Of a DNA stretch of 8,814 nt, positions 1-6,051 are shown piece by piece (position 1 is the first letter of the stretch; each line of letters opens with the position of its first letter). The notes below the pieces were generated by a model. The model had not been told where the DNA came from. It saw only the letters and a program-made list of their open reading frames with translations, and did no database searches. The stretch spans positions 1 through 8,814 of the forward strand of contig CAYUBD010000038.1 of assembly GCA_964442905.1 (NCBI GenBank), written 5' to 3'. This DNA comes from JAFGFG01 sp964442905 (GTDB lineage Archaea > Aenigmatarchaeota > Aenigmatarchaeia > QMZP01 > JAFGSV01). A program made the translations under genes and the position numbers.

Positions 1-862
1 TGTCAGACTCGTCCAGTGAATTGTAGTATCTCTTCCTTTCCTTTACATCGACAAAGAACATGGGATATCCGTGTTTGTAGAGGATAAAATTGCTTATTAT
101 CCTCGCGGTCCTTCCGTTCCCATCACTGAACGGGTGTATTCTCGTGAATTTTGTATGCACGAGGCATGCGAGTTCCAGAGGATGCAGCTTTCTCTTGTAA
201 TTGTTATACCAGACAAAAAATTTATCCATTAAGCTATCGAGTTTTTTGTAGTCAGGCGGAAGGTGTGAAGACCCTGTTATTATCACGTTATGATTCCTGT
301 AGACACCACTCAGCTCGATAGCAGTGTTCACCGTAAGCATTTTATGGACATTCAGCAAGAAACCCTTATTCAGTTCACCTTTATATTCCCTTATGAATCC
401 CATGCATTTCCTGCTGTTAATTACTTCATTGTATTCATACGTGGTAGCATCCTGAGGTATTATGTTTTCCTGGAGTATTAGATGAGTATCTCTGAGGCTC
501 AGTCTATTACCCTCAATTGCATTTGAGTTGTACGTGAACCTTATCAGAAAATCTTCAATATACTTGCCTTTTGATTCCTTCGGCAGTTTTTTCATGAACT
601 CATTGAACTGGTCTTTTATGTCTTCGATCACTTCGGCTTCCTGATCGTTCAGATATCTGTATTTCTGCCGTTCCTTTAGAAGTCCGGCTTTCTTGGCCTT
701 TTCTTCTATCTCCATTGTCATCTTGGCTACATCTCCGTCAGAAGGCCGCGCCTTGCCCGCGTAAACCCTTATCTTCTTCCATTTATTCATGCCGACTCTG
801 AAGTTCTTGGAAACGTAATAATAGGACTTTCCCGACCTTTTTATCTTCTCTATGCTTGCCAT
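1..862 (-). CDS. Fic-domain protein (probable AMP transferase), C-terminus cut by window edge
   Basis: 287 codons are visible from an ATG at 862, and the frame stays open to the left edge. The Fic signature HPFSDGNGR lies at residues 243-251. H243 is the expected catalytic base, and D247, N249 and R251 would bind metal and nucleotide phosphate. Residues 113-118 (SNAIEG) match the inhibitory (S/T)xxxE(G/N) motif, so this is a class II Fic protein with its autoinhibitory helix N-terminal to the catalytic core; E117 would block ATP. GVYRN at about 186-190 fits the flap region. The first 40 residues (YYYV, FRVG, KWKKIRVYAGK) look like a small beta-rich module similar to one seen before some transposase and archaeal Fic domains; that link is from memory. 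Fic enzymes usually transfer AMP from ATP to Ser/Thr/Tyr side chains; the target here is unknown. Probably about 40 or more C-terminal residues lie outside the window. No antitoxin gene adjoins the start. Confidence 0.93.
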   Translation of the reverse strand, partial: MASIEKIKRSGKSYYYVSKNFRVGMNKWKKIRVYAGKARPSDGDVAKMTMEIEEKAKKAGLLKERQKYRYLNDQEAEVIEDIKDQFNEFMKKLPKESKGKYIEDFLIRFTYNSNAIEGNRLSLRDTHLILQENIIPQDATTYEYNEVINSRKCMGFIREYKGELNKGFLLNVHKMLTVNTAIELSGVYRNHNVIITGSSHLPPDYKKLDSLMDKFFVWYNNYKRKLHPLELACLVHTKFTRIHPFSDGNGRTARIISNFILYKHGYPMFFVDVKERKRYYNSLDESD

Positions 863-883
863 ATTTGTATATATGGCCACATT

Positions 884-893
884 TATATTTAAA
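884..893 (-). promoter_or_regulatory. TATA box for the Fic gene, leaderless start
   Basis: On the minus strand the element reads TTTAAATATA and is centred about 26 bases before the ATG at 862. That is the normal archaeal distance from TATA box to transcription start, so the mRNA should begin at or next to the start codon. No purine-rich ribosome binding site precedes this ATG (the upstream bases are CCATATATACAAAT), which supports the leaderless reading and the chosen start. Confidence 0.6.
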
Positions 894-1057
894 TGTTATT
901 TACTTTCAATAATTTTGTGGTCATAAGAATACCGGACATAACCTATATAACTGCGTTCGTTCTGGTTATAGCCCTGCTAAGTATAACATCGATAGATTTT
1001 ATAAAGAAAGCGGTAGCATGTGGACATATTACAATAACATGTCGCACTCTCAGATGT

Positions 1058-1067
1058 ATTTATAAAT
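1058..1067 (+). promoter_or_regulatory. TATA-like element for the gene at 1101
   Basis: ATTTATAAAT sits about 38 bases before the GTG start at 1101, predicting a transcript start near 1088-1090 and a leader of roughly a dozen bases. The 863-1100 interval between the divergent Fic gene and this gene otherwise holds only AT-rich sequence. A 61-codon open frame at 893-1078 with one hydrophobic stretch was judged spurious because it runs through this promoter and has no start signal of its own. Confidence 0.45.
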
Positions 1068-1077
1068 GTTATTATTA

Positions 1078-1102
1078 ACATACCACTATAAAGTGGTAAT
1101 GT
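1078..1102 (+). repeat. Inverted repeat over the start of the gene at 1101
   Basis: ACCACT (1082-1087) and AGTGGT (1092-1097) form a perfect 6-bp dyad with an ATAA loop. It is extended by ACAT (1078-1081) pairing with ATGT (1099-1102) across one bulged A. The outer arm includes the first two bases of the GTG start codon. As DNA it would sit over the predicted transcription start and act like an operator; as RNA it could hide the start codon if the transcript begins far enough upstream. Confidence 0.5.
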
Positions 1103-1730
1103 GATAGACACAAATACACTAAAGGGTGAAATTGTTAAAGCTGCAGAAGAAGCTTTGATTGAAGGTAGTTATAGGGATTTACCAGATAAAGCTAAAGCGT
1201 TTCCACGTTTTTCACAGATATTTAATCCATTAAAGTTTCTCGACGGTTCAAGCAAACAGAATTTGTTTTTCGGTAAGATACTTGTTCCAAATTTTGAGAG
1301 TGTAGAATCAGTTATTTATAAACCTAAATGGGCCGGGACTGGAATCTATCCAGGCTTAAATCAAGTTGGTGTGAATATCGGTATCGCTGAAGAGCACTTT
1401 GATGGTCTGGGTCTTGAAGATGTACTGACCGAATTTGAAAAAACTCATGGTAATCAGTACAGAATTGAATACAACCCTGGTGGAAGTTATACGCCTCATA
1501 TACTGTTAAGAATCAAGAAATCGTCGGATGGTGATGATGTAACACCACAGCTAGTAATAAAGGAAATATCAAGAGCTACTGATGCAAACATGTTCTCTGA
1601 TTTTATTCCAGCAAAATGGTATGACTATAAAGGACGCAAAAATATGGATAGTAAAATATATTCATTATCAGAAAATTTGGATATGTTCTTAGATTTAGTT
1701 TTCAACGAAAACACCATCAGACAGTATTAA
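1101..1730 (+). CDS. Unrecognised 209-residue soluble protein
   Basis: An uninterrupted frame of 209 residues from a GTG start; the ATG at 1099 is in another frame and meets a stop at once. I do not recognise the family. The protein looks soluble and mixed alpha/beta, with no signal peptide or membrane helix. It has a charged helical N-terminus (residues 1-35), an aromatic- and glycine-rich centre (KPKWAGTGIYPGLNQVGVNIG at 74-94), a segment resembling beta strands (about 118-156) and a helical C-terminus (184-209). No catalytic motif stands out. It is visibly AT-richer than thrS and uses more A/T-ending codons (TTA, AAA, GAT), and it lies between the divergent Fic gene and the 3' end of tRNA-Gln. 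This suggests acquired or accessory DNA. It is a credible gene because the frame is long and preceded by a TATA-like element, but its function is unknown. Confidence 0.75.
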   Translation: MIDTNTLKGEIVKAAEEALIEGSYRDLPDKAKAFPRFSQIFNPLKFLDGSSKQNLFFGKILVPNFESVESVIYKPKWAGTGIYPGLNQVGVNIGIAEEHFDGLGLEDVLTEFEKTHGNQYRIEYNPGGSYTPHILLRIKKSSDGDDVTPQLVIKEISRATDANMFSDFIPAKWYDYKGRKNMDSKIYSLSENLDMFLDLVFNENTIRQY

Positions 1731-1773
1731 TTTCATCATTCTAATTACCTTCAGAAATTATTATAGCCCTACC

Positions 1774-1799
1774 ACAAAAACGCAAAAATAGGTCAAAAC
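1774..1799 (-). terminator. Oligo-T terminator region downstream of tRNA-Gln
   Basis: Reading the minus strand past the tRNA 3' end, three T runs follow in quick succession: TTTT, TTTTT and TTTTT. This is the typical U-tract form of archaeal termination. The trailer before it contains CAAG-CGTG-CTTG (1806-1817 on the plus strand), a possible small hairpin. Confidence 0.5.
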
Positions 1800-1877
1800 A
1801 GATAGCAAGCGTGCTTGGATAGCCCCGCCAGGATTCGAACCTGGGTCAATGGGTCCAGAACCCACTATCCTTGACCA

Positions 1878-1977
1878 GTGTCCCATCCATTTCCGATTTT
1901 CCGCGCACGCTTTTGTCTGGTTTCCGCCGAAGCGGAGACAAGGGAACGCATTCCCGAACTTTCCCGGAAAAGGGTGC
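1878..1977 (-). other. Non-canonical tRNA intron (between tRNA positions 15 and 16) with bulge-helix-bulge motif
   Basis: Exon bases GTCT pair with intron bases GGAC as the 4-bp central helix. The 3-base bulges are AGG (cut AG^G) and ACT (cut AC^T). The intron side continues as a helix between CACCCTTTTCCG and CGGAAATGGATG, with 10 of 12 positions paired. The outer exon helix is absent, so this is a relaxed form of the motif. Inside the intron, GGGAA-TGCG-TTCCC forms one hairpin. TTGTCT/AGACAA encloses a second one with stem CCGC/GCGG capped by a cUUCGg tetraloop. Cutting at these points yields exactly the consensus tRNA-Gln D loop. No open frame for a homing enzyme is present. The archaeal tRNA splicing endonuclease would be the processing enzyme. 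Confidence 0.85.
1897..1912 (-). repeat. Dispersed 16-base repeat, copy inside the tRNA intron
   Basis: The minus strand reads AAGCGTGCGCGGAAAA. It matches the copy at 8691-8706 in 14 of 16 positions. In both places the minus strand carries CGGCGGAA a short distance upstream (1922-1929 and 8723-8730). Confidence 0.5.
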
Positions 1978-2029
1978 CTAGACTACGGGGCTGTGTGTTC
2001 ATTGTTTTACTCAATTGTATTATTAAATA

Positions 2030-2039
2030 TTTATATAAA
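2030..2039. promoter_or_regulatory. Palindromic TATA box shared by tRNA-Gln and thrS
   Basis: TTTATATAAA is its own reverse complement and is centred at 2034.5 between the two divergent genes. On the minus side a start about 26 bases away (near 2008) gives a tRNA 5' leader of about 16 bases, which RNase P would remove. On the plus side it predicts a start near 2060 and a thrS leader of about 45 bases. No second good TATA box is seen for either gene. Confidence 0.6.
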
Positions 2040-2072
2040 GCGATTTCCTAGTATTCTAATAGCCATGGTAAG

Positions 2073-2091
2073 GCAGCCGCTGTAAGGCTGC
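2073..2091 (+). promoter_or_regulatory. Hairpin in the thrS 5' leader, with a possible six-codon leader frame
   Basis: GCAGCC (2073-2078) and GGCTGC (2086-2091) form a perfect 6-bp stem with a 7-base loop, ending 15 bases before the thrS ATG. A minimal open frame, ATG at 2065 to TAA at 2083-2085 (MVRQPL), begins about 5 bases after the predicted transcript start and stops inside the hairpin loop. The thrS ribosome binding site (GGTGAAGGTG, 2092-2101) starts immediately after the stem. This could modulate translation, but it may also be chance. Confidence 0.35.
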
Positions 2092-2106
2092 GGTGAAGGT
2101 GCTGAA

Positions 2107-4002
2107 ATGAAGATACTGCTGATACATGCAGATTTTATAGAATATCAGGCCAGGAAGAAGGCCATGAAGTCCGCTGAGGACATTAAAAACAAAGACCCGG
2201 TGAGGGTCGAAGAGGCTCTCGTTGTTTTCTCAAGTGTTGAGAAAAAAGACGAGAAAGCAAAAGACAAAGTGATATCAAACGCTGTGAAGGAAATACTCAA
2301 TGTTAACGACCAGGTAAAAGCCAAGAGTATAGTCGTATACCCATTCGTTCACCTTTCACACGAACCATCTTCTCCGGGAACCGCTCTTGAAGTAGTCAAA
2401 GGGATAGAAAAGAAGCTTATTGTCAAGGGGCTTGACGTGAAGCGTTCTCCTTTCGGCTGGTATAAGTCTTTTGACATCAAGTGCAAGGGCCATCCTCTTG
2501 CTGAGCTTTCAAGGGAGATAACAGCTGAAGGTGCTGAGGAAGGAGATGAGGATGTTTCCGATGCAATAAAGAAAGAGAAAGAGCTTAAGTCAGAGTGGTT
2601 CATAATGGACCCGTCAGGAAAGCGGCATAAGATTGCTATTAACGGTGGTAAGATATCGGGATTCAGCTTCAAGGAACATCCGAAGCTCGAGAAATTGGCA
2701 TTATATGAGATGGCCAAGAGCCGCGAGGTGAAAGAGCAGCCACCCCACATAAAGCTCATGCAGAGGCTGGAACTCGTTGATTACGAAGAGGGAAGCGATC
2801 CCGGCCATTTCAGGTACTTCCCGAAGGGAAAGATGGTGAAGAGCCTTCTTGAGGACTGGGTTAACATGAACATGGCGGCTTACGGCGCAATGGAAGTTGA
2901 GACACCGATAATGTACGACTTTGAGCATCCGGCGCTTAAAGACTACATAAACCGCTTCCCTGCAAGGCAATACACTATCGAGACGCCGAACAAGCGCGTG
3001 TTCCTCAGATTCGCTGCATGCTTCGGGCAGTTCTTAATGACACACGATGCCAGCATATCCTATAGGAACCTCCCGCTCAGGCTTTACGAGATGACGCGTT
3101 ACTCTTTCAGGGTCGAGCAGAGAGGAGAACTTGCCGGACTAAGAAGATTAAGGGCTTTCACCATGCCGGACTGCCACGCAGTATGCAAGGATATTCCGCA
3201 GGCTAAGGAAGAGATGATGAGAAGGATTGAGGTCTCCAAGAAGATACAGAAAGGTCTCGGTCTCCTTGACGACCTTCAGATGTCAATACGGCTTGTTGAG
3301 GACTTTGACAAGGAACATCCTGAACATCTAAAAGATGTTGCCAAGAAATGGGGAAGACCCATGCTTGTGGAGATATGGGACAAGAGATTCTTCTACTTCG
3401 TTTTCAAGCAGGAATGGAATTTCGTCGATGCTCTCGACAAGGCGGCGTGCCTGACCACGGACCAGATAGACGTGGAGAACGCTGCGAGGTATAAACTGAA
3501 ATACACAGACGCTGACAATACCAGAAAAGAACCAGTGATACTCCACCTCTCGCCGAGCGGTTCAATTGAGAGGGTGATGTACGCTCTTCTGGAGAAGTAC
3601 TATATGCAGCATCAGGCGGGAAAGCGTCCGGTGTTCCCGTTGTGGCTCGCACCGACACAGATAAGGTTATGTCCGCTTTCGGAGAAGTTCCATAAGCAGG
3701 TTTTGGATATGGCCGGGAAGCTCGAGGAAGAAGGTATCCGTGTGGATGTCGATGACAGGATGGAATCCGTAGGGAAGAAGATACGCGACGCTGAGATGGA
3801 ATGGGTCAATCTTATTGCAGTATTGGGCGACAAGGAGCTTAAGAGCAGGAAGCTCGCGGTGAGGTTCAGGGAGACTTCAAAGGTCAGGGACATGACCACA
3901 AAGCAGATTGTCGACTTGGTCCAGAAGGAAACGAGGGGCTTCCCATACAGGCCGCTTCCTCTTCCAATGCTTCTGACTAAGAGGCCCGTGTTCTATGGCT
4001 GA
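2107..4002 (+). CDS. thrS: Threonyl-tRNA synthetase, archaeal type
   Basis: Charges tRNA-Thr with threonine using ATP, in the cytoplasm. At 631 residues it is full length for the archaeal form. Residues 1-145 are the D-aminoacyl-tRNA-deacylase-like editing domain that removes mischarged serine: the start MKILLIHADFIEY, H82 in FVHLS, Y119-K120 in GWYK and the KGHPLAELSR stretch match the known editing pocket. The class II catalytic core follows. The expected zinc ligands are C305 (AACFGQ), H357 (MPDCH) and H480 (ILHLSPSG). Motif 2 runs through YRNLPLRLYE to ELAGLRRLRAFTMPD (319-355), and motif 3 is GSIERVMYALLE (485-496). The anticodon-binding domain begins near 508 (FPLWLAPTQIRLCPLSEKF). The start is set by the conserved first strand and by GGTG six bases upstream. 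It diverges from tRNA-Gln. T-rich sequence before 4091 probably ends the transcript. Nothing is missing. Confidence 0.98.
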   Translation: MKILLIHADFIEYQARKKAMKSAEDIKNKDPVRVEEALVVFSSVEKKDEKAKDKVISNAVKEILNVNDQVKAKSIVVYPFVHLSHEPSSPGTALEVVKGIEKKLIVKGLDVKRSPFGWYKSFDIKCKGHPLAELSREITAEGAEEGDEDVSDAIKKEKELKSEWFIMDPSGKRHKIAINGGKISGFSFKEHPKLEKLALYEMAKSREVKEQPPHIKLMQRLELVDYEEGSDPGHFRYFPKGKMVKSLLEDWVNMNMAAYGAMEVETPIMYDFEHPALKDYINRFPARQYTIETPNKRVFLRFAACFGQFLMTHDASISYRNLPLRLYEMTRYSFRVEQRGELAGLRRLRAFTMPDCHAVCKDIPQAKEEMMRRIEVSKKIQKGLGLLDDLQMSIRLVEDFDKEHPEHLKDVAKKWGRPMLVEIWDKRFFYFVFKQEWNFVDALDKAACLTTDQIDVENAARYKLKYTDADNTRKEPVILHLSPSGSIERVMYALLEKYYMQHQAGKRPVFPLWLAPTQIRLCPLSEKFHKQVLDMAGKLEEEGIRVDVDDRMESVGKKIRDAEMEWVNLIAVLGDKELKSRKLAVRFRETSKVRDMTTKQIVDLVQKETRGFPYRPLPLPMLLTKRPVFYG

Positions 4003-4083
4003 ACAAAATTGCCTAAGCCAATAGTCAGTGGTCTCATATTCAATCCCGAGGGAATGGTATTTCTCCTAACTACGAGGCTTCCT

Positions 4084-4094
4084 CTTTTTAAAAT
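4084..4094 (+). promoter_or_regulatory. T-tract terminator for thrS overlapping a TATA box for the next gene
   Basis: The sequence TCTTTTTAAAA combines a pyrimidine-rich T run, suitable for ending the thrS transcript, with TTTTTAAAAT (4086-4095), centred about 24 bases before the ATG at 4114. That spacing predicts a leaderless mRNA for the phosphoribosyltransferase gene. The rest of the 111-base gap (4003-4113) shows no other structure that I can support. Confidence 0.5.
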
Positions 4095-4113
4095 CTTGCA
4101 TGATTAGCTGTTT

Positions 4114-4728
4114 ATGTCTGAAATCATAACTCCTGAAAAAATAGTGTCAGAGTTGGAATTAGGTACATTCGAGAAGTTCGTTGAAAGTTATATGGGCACC
4201 GAGAGTATATGGAAAATCTATGCAGATTTCTGCGACTGGTTCACCGGACTTGGATACAAAGAAACCGAGGTCTTCGCATACAGTATTGGAAAGACAGCGA
4301 ATATGGCGCATAACCTTAAGAATGATTATGACATAGGCATAGGAATCGCAAAAGGCGGTCTTTTCTCAACATACATATTCGACAAGATGGGCATGAAGAC
4401 GAAGCTGGCAGAGGCACATGCTAATCCCAGAAAATCGACATTCGAATGGATAGACATGGTTTCACCTGAAGAATTGAAGGATAAAAACATACTTGTGCTT
4501 GATTGCGACGCAATTGAAGGTGGAACTTCCAGAAAAGTGCTTGAAGTGCTTGAGAAGTACAAACCTAGAGGAGTAGACATATCATTTAATGTAGAACCTG
4601 AGGGAGGCGTATACGGATTCGGTACTGTGGTGTCAAGTGTTCCCAGTGGATACGGAAAAATCCATTTCCCTTCAAATTTCAGTTATGATAATTTCATTCA
4701 GGCATCTGATAAGATAATGGAAAGCTGA
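4114..4728 (+). CDS. Phosphoribosyltransferase-fold protein of unknown substrate
   Basis: 204 residues. Residues 126-139 (ILVLDCDAIEGGTS) match the PRPP-binding loop of type I phosphoribosyltransferases: a hydrophobic strand, two acidic residues (D130 and D132), then GGTS to hold the phosphate. An earlier strand and turn, GIGIAKGG (75-82), fits the pyrophosphate-binding loop, and a hydrophobic strand, VDISFNVE, follows at 154-161. The N-terminal 60 residues are helical and unlike the standard purine or pyrimidine salvage enzymes, so the substrate cannot be named; a regulatory or non-catalytic use of the fold is also possible. The predicted transcript is leaderless from the TATA box at about 4089, so the gene seems to have its own promoter rather than depend on thrS. 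It converges on serS, with only 5 bases between the two TGA stops. No nucleotide-biosynthesis gene adjoins it. Confidence 0.8.
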   Translation: MSEIITPEKIVSELELGTFEKFVESYMGTESIWKIYADFCDWFTGLGYKETEVFAYSIGKTANMAHNLKNDYDIGIGIAKGGLFSTYIFDKMGMKTKLAEAHANPRKSTFEWIDMVSPEELKDKNILVLDCDAIEGGTSRKVLEVLEKYKPRGVDISFNVEPEGGVYGFGTVVSSVPSGYGKIHFPSNFSYDNFIQASDKIMES

Positions 4729-4733
4729 TCTGA

Positions 4734-6017
4734 TCATTTCTTCTTCCCTATGAACTTTGTTCCGCCCATATACGGCACCAAGACTTCAGGTATCTTTATC
4801 GACCCGTCCTCCTGCTGGCAGTTCTCAAGTATCGCTATGAGGGCGCGCTCCGTAGCAACCAGGGTGCTGTTGAGCGTGTGGGGATACTGTGTAGGTTCGT
4901 TGGTACGCTCCCTGAAGCGTATGCCTGAACGCCTTGTCTGATAACCGGTGCAGTTGGAGCATGATCCCATCTCCCTGTACGTTCCCTGTCCCGGAAGATA
5001 AACATCCAGATCGTACTTCTTGGCAGCGACCGTGCCCAAATCTCCCGTGCAGATGTTCATTATCCTGTACGGCATCTTAAGGGTCCTGAAGAAGTCCTCT
5101 ATGTTCTTTATCAGCTCTTCATGTAAATCCCAGGAATCCTCCGGCTTGCAGAATATGAACTGCTCAACCTTCTCGAACTGGTGGACACGGAAAATACCTT
5201 TCGTGTCACGGCCATGGGCGCCAGCCTCCTTCCTGAAGCATGGCGACACAGCCGCGTACTTCAGTGGGAGTCCTCCCTCGATTATCTCGTCCTTGTGCAG
5301 TGCAAGCATTGGATGCTCGGACGTGCCTATGAGATGCAGATCCTCACCCTCTATCTTGTATATCACATCCTCGAAGTCCGAGATGTCTATGGCCCCTCCT
5401 ATGGCATCACGCCTGAGCATGTATGGCGGCTGCAGTAATATGTAGCCGCGCTTGACTATGAAGTCCAGTGCATATCTGATGAGAGCATGGTTAAGGAGAA
5501 CCAGTTCGTTCTTCAGGTAATAGAACCTTGCTCCGGCGACTTCCGATGCCTTCTCAGTGTCCACTAAGTCGAGAGCCTTCGTCAGGTCTATGTGATCCTT
5601 TGGCTTGAATGCGAACGTGGGCGGGCTTCCCCATTTCCTGACAAGCTTGTTGTCACCGTCGTCCTTTCCCACAGGCACGGACTGGTGCATGACATTCGGG
5701 AGCCTCATCAGATACCAGTCTATCTTTTCCTTCAGCTTCTCTCCGTCAGCTTCCTTCTTATCTATTCTTTCTGGTATGTCTTTGATTTCCTTCAGAAGTT
5801 TTGCGGCGCTCTTGCCTTCCTTCTTCAGCTTCCCAACTTCCTGGCTTGCCTCGTTCCTTCTCTTGCGCAGGTTCTGGACATCGTATAGAAGCCTGCCGTA
5901 ATCTTTATACTTTTTCACTATGTCGTCTATCCACTTGACTTTATCGGGATCTTTCCTCTTCTTCAGATCTTTCTTTACAAGCTCCGGGCTCTGTGAGATA
6001 AACTTTATATCCAGCAT
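4734..6017 (-). CDS. serS: Seryl-tRNA synthetase, common (non-methanogen) type
   Basis: Charges tRNA-Ser, and tRNA-Sec where present, with serine. I place the start at the ATG at 6017 (MLDIKFISQSPELV), giving 427 residues, the usual family length and start. The frame also has a TTG at 6032 that would add five residues, but a TATA box centred about 26 bases upstream of 6017 favours the ATG and a leaderless mRNA. Residues about 20-105 form the long charged coiled coil that grips the extra arm of tRNA-Ser. The class II core carries LIGTSEHP (229-236), motif 2 from PCFRKEAGAHGRDTKG to FEKVEQF (about 259-287), the GSCSNCTGYQTRRSGIRFR serine/ATP pocket (351-369) and motif 3 around LNSTLVATERALIAILEN (382-399). 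It lies directly after the two membrane platform genes on the same strand, with 34 bases between, but appears to have its own promoter. Confidence 0.97.
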   Translation of the reverse strand: MLDIKFISQSPELVKKDLKKRKDPDKVKWIDDIVKKYKDYGRLLYDVQNLRKRRNEASQEVGKLKKEGKSAAKLLKEIKDIPERIDKKEADGEKLKEKIDWYLMRLPNVMHQSVPVGKDDGDNKLVRKWGSPPTFAFKPKDHIDLTKALDLVDTEKASEVAGARFYYLKNELVLLNHALIRYALDFIVKRGYILLQPPYMLRRDAIGGAIDISDFEDVIYKIEGEDLHLIGTSEHPMLALHKDEIIEGGLPLKYAAVSPCFRKEAGAHGRDTKGIFRVHQFEKVEQFIFCKPEDSWDLHEELIKNIEDFFRTLKMPYRIMNICTGDLGTVAAKKYDLDVYLPGQGTYREMGSCSNCTGYQTRRSGIRFRERTNEPTQYPHTLNSTLVATERALIAILENCQQEDGSIKIPEVLVPYMGGTKFIGKKK

Positions 6018-6038
6018 ATAATCCCATTCCAAATCATG

Positions 6039-6048
6039 ATATAAAAAT
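6039..6048 (-). promoter_or_regulatory. TATA box for serS
   Basis: The minus strand reads TTTTTATATC, ending just after the stop codon of the upstream platform gene (6052-6054) and centred about 26 bases before the ATG at 6017. It decides the serS start in favour of that ATG. It also suggests serS can be transcribed separately from the membrane genes. Confidence 0.55.
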
Positions 6049-6051
6049 GAA

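Larger units (their letters stand above)
1820..1992 (-). tRNA. tRNA-Gln (CUG anticodon) with a 100-nt D-loop intron
   Basis: The minus strand gives acceptor AGCCCCG/CGGGGCT (7 perfect pairs) with discriminator A at 1820, and T arm CCAGG-TTCGAAT-CCTGG. The anticodon stem-loop is GTGGG-TTCTGGA-CCCAT, which places CTG at positions 34-36. The 5' exon is 1992-1978 and the 3' exon 1877-1821. Joined they give 72 bases plus the discriminator, with D arm GTCT-AGTGGTCAA-GGAT, invariant G18G19, A14, A21 and a G15-C48 Levitt pair. Without removing the intron no proper D arm can form. The anticodon loop has no insert, so the usual 37/38 intron site is not used. CCA is not encoded. Identity as Gln follows from the anticodon and from the A1-U72 first pair, which is common in tRNA-Gln. 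Confidence in the gene is high; the exact splice points are inferred from the folded motif. Confidence 0.93.

Noticed and set aside
893..1078. A 61-codon plus-strand frame with one hydrophobic stretch
   Set aside because: It overlaps the promoter elements of both flanking genes, has no start signal of its own and ends in low-quality sequence (Cys/Tyr-rich tail).
1..1820. An integrated element using the tRNA-Gln 3' end as attachment site
   Set aside because: I see no second copy of the tRNA 3' end, no integrase and no flanking direct repeat in the window. It could only be supported with sequence further left.
1820..1992. A split or permuted tRNA instead of an intron
   Set aside because: Both exons are contiguous, in the normal order and on one strand, with a drawable cis splice motif, so an intron is the simpler reading.
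1849..2085. A 78-codon plus-strand frame
   Set aside because: It lies antisense through the tRNA-Gln gene and its intron; the frame is accidental.
5020..5445. A 141-codon plus-strand frame inside serS
   Set aside because: It is a shadow of the well-conserved seryl-tRNA synthetase on the other strand.
6018..6032. TTG start of serS adding five residues
   Set aside because: The family normally begins at MLDIKF, and the TATA spacing fits the ATG at 6017; the TTG would lie only about 11 bases from the TATA box.
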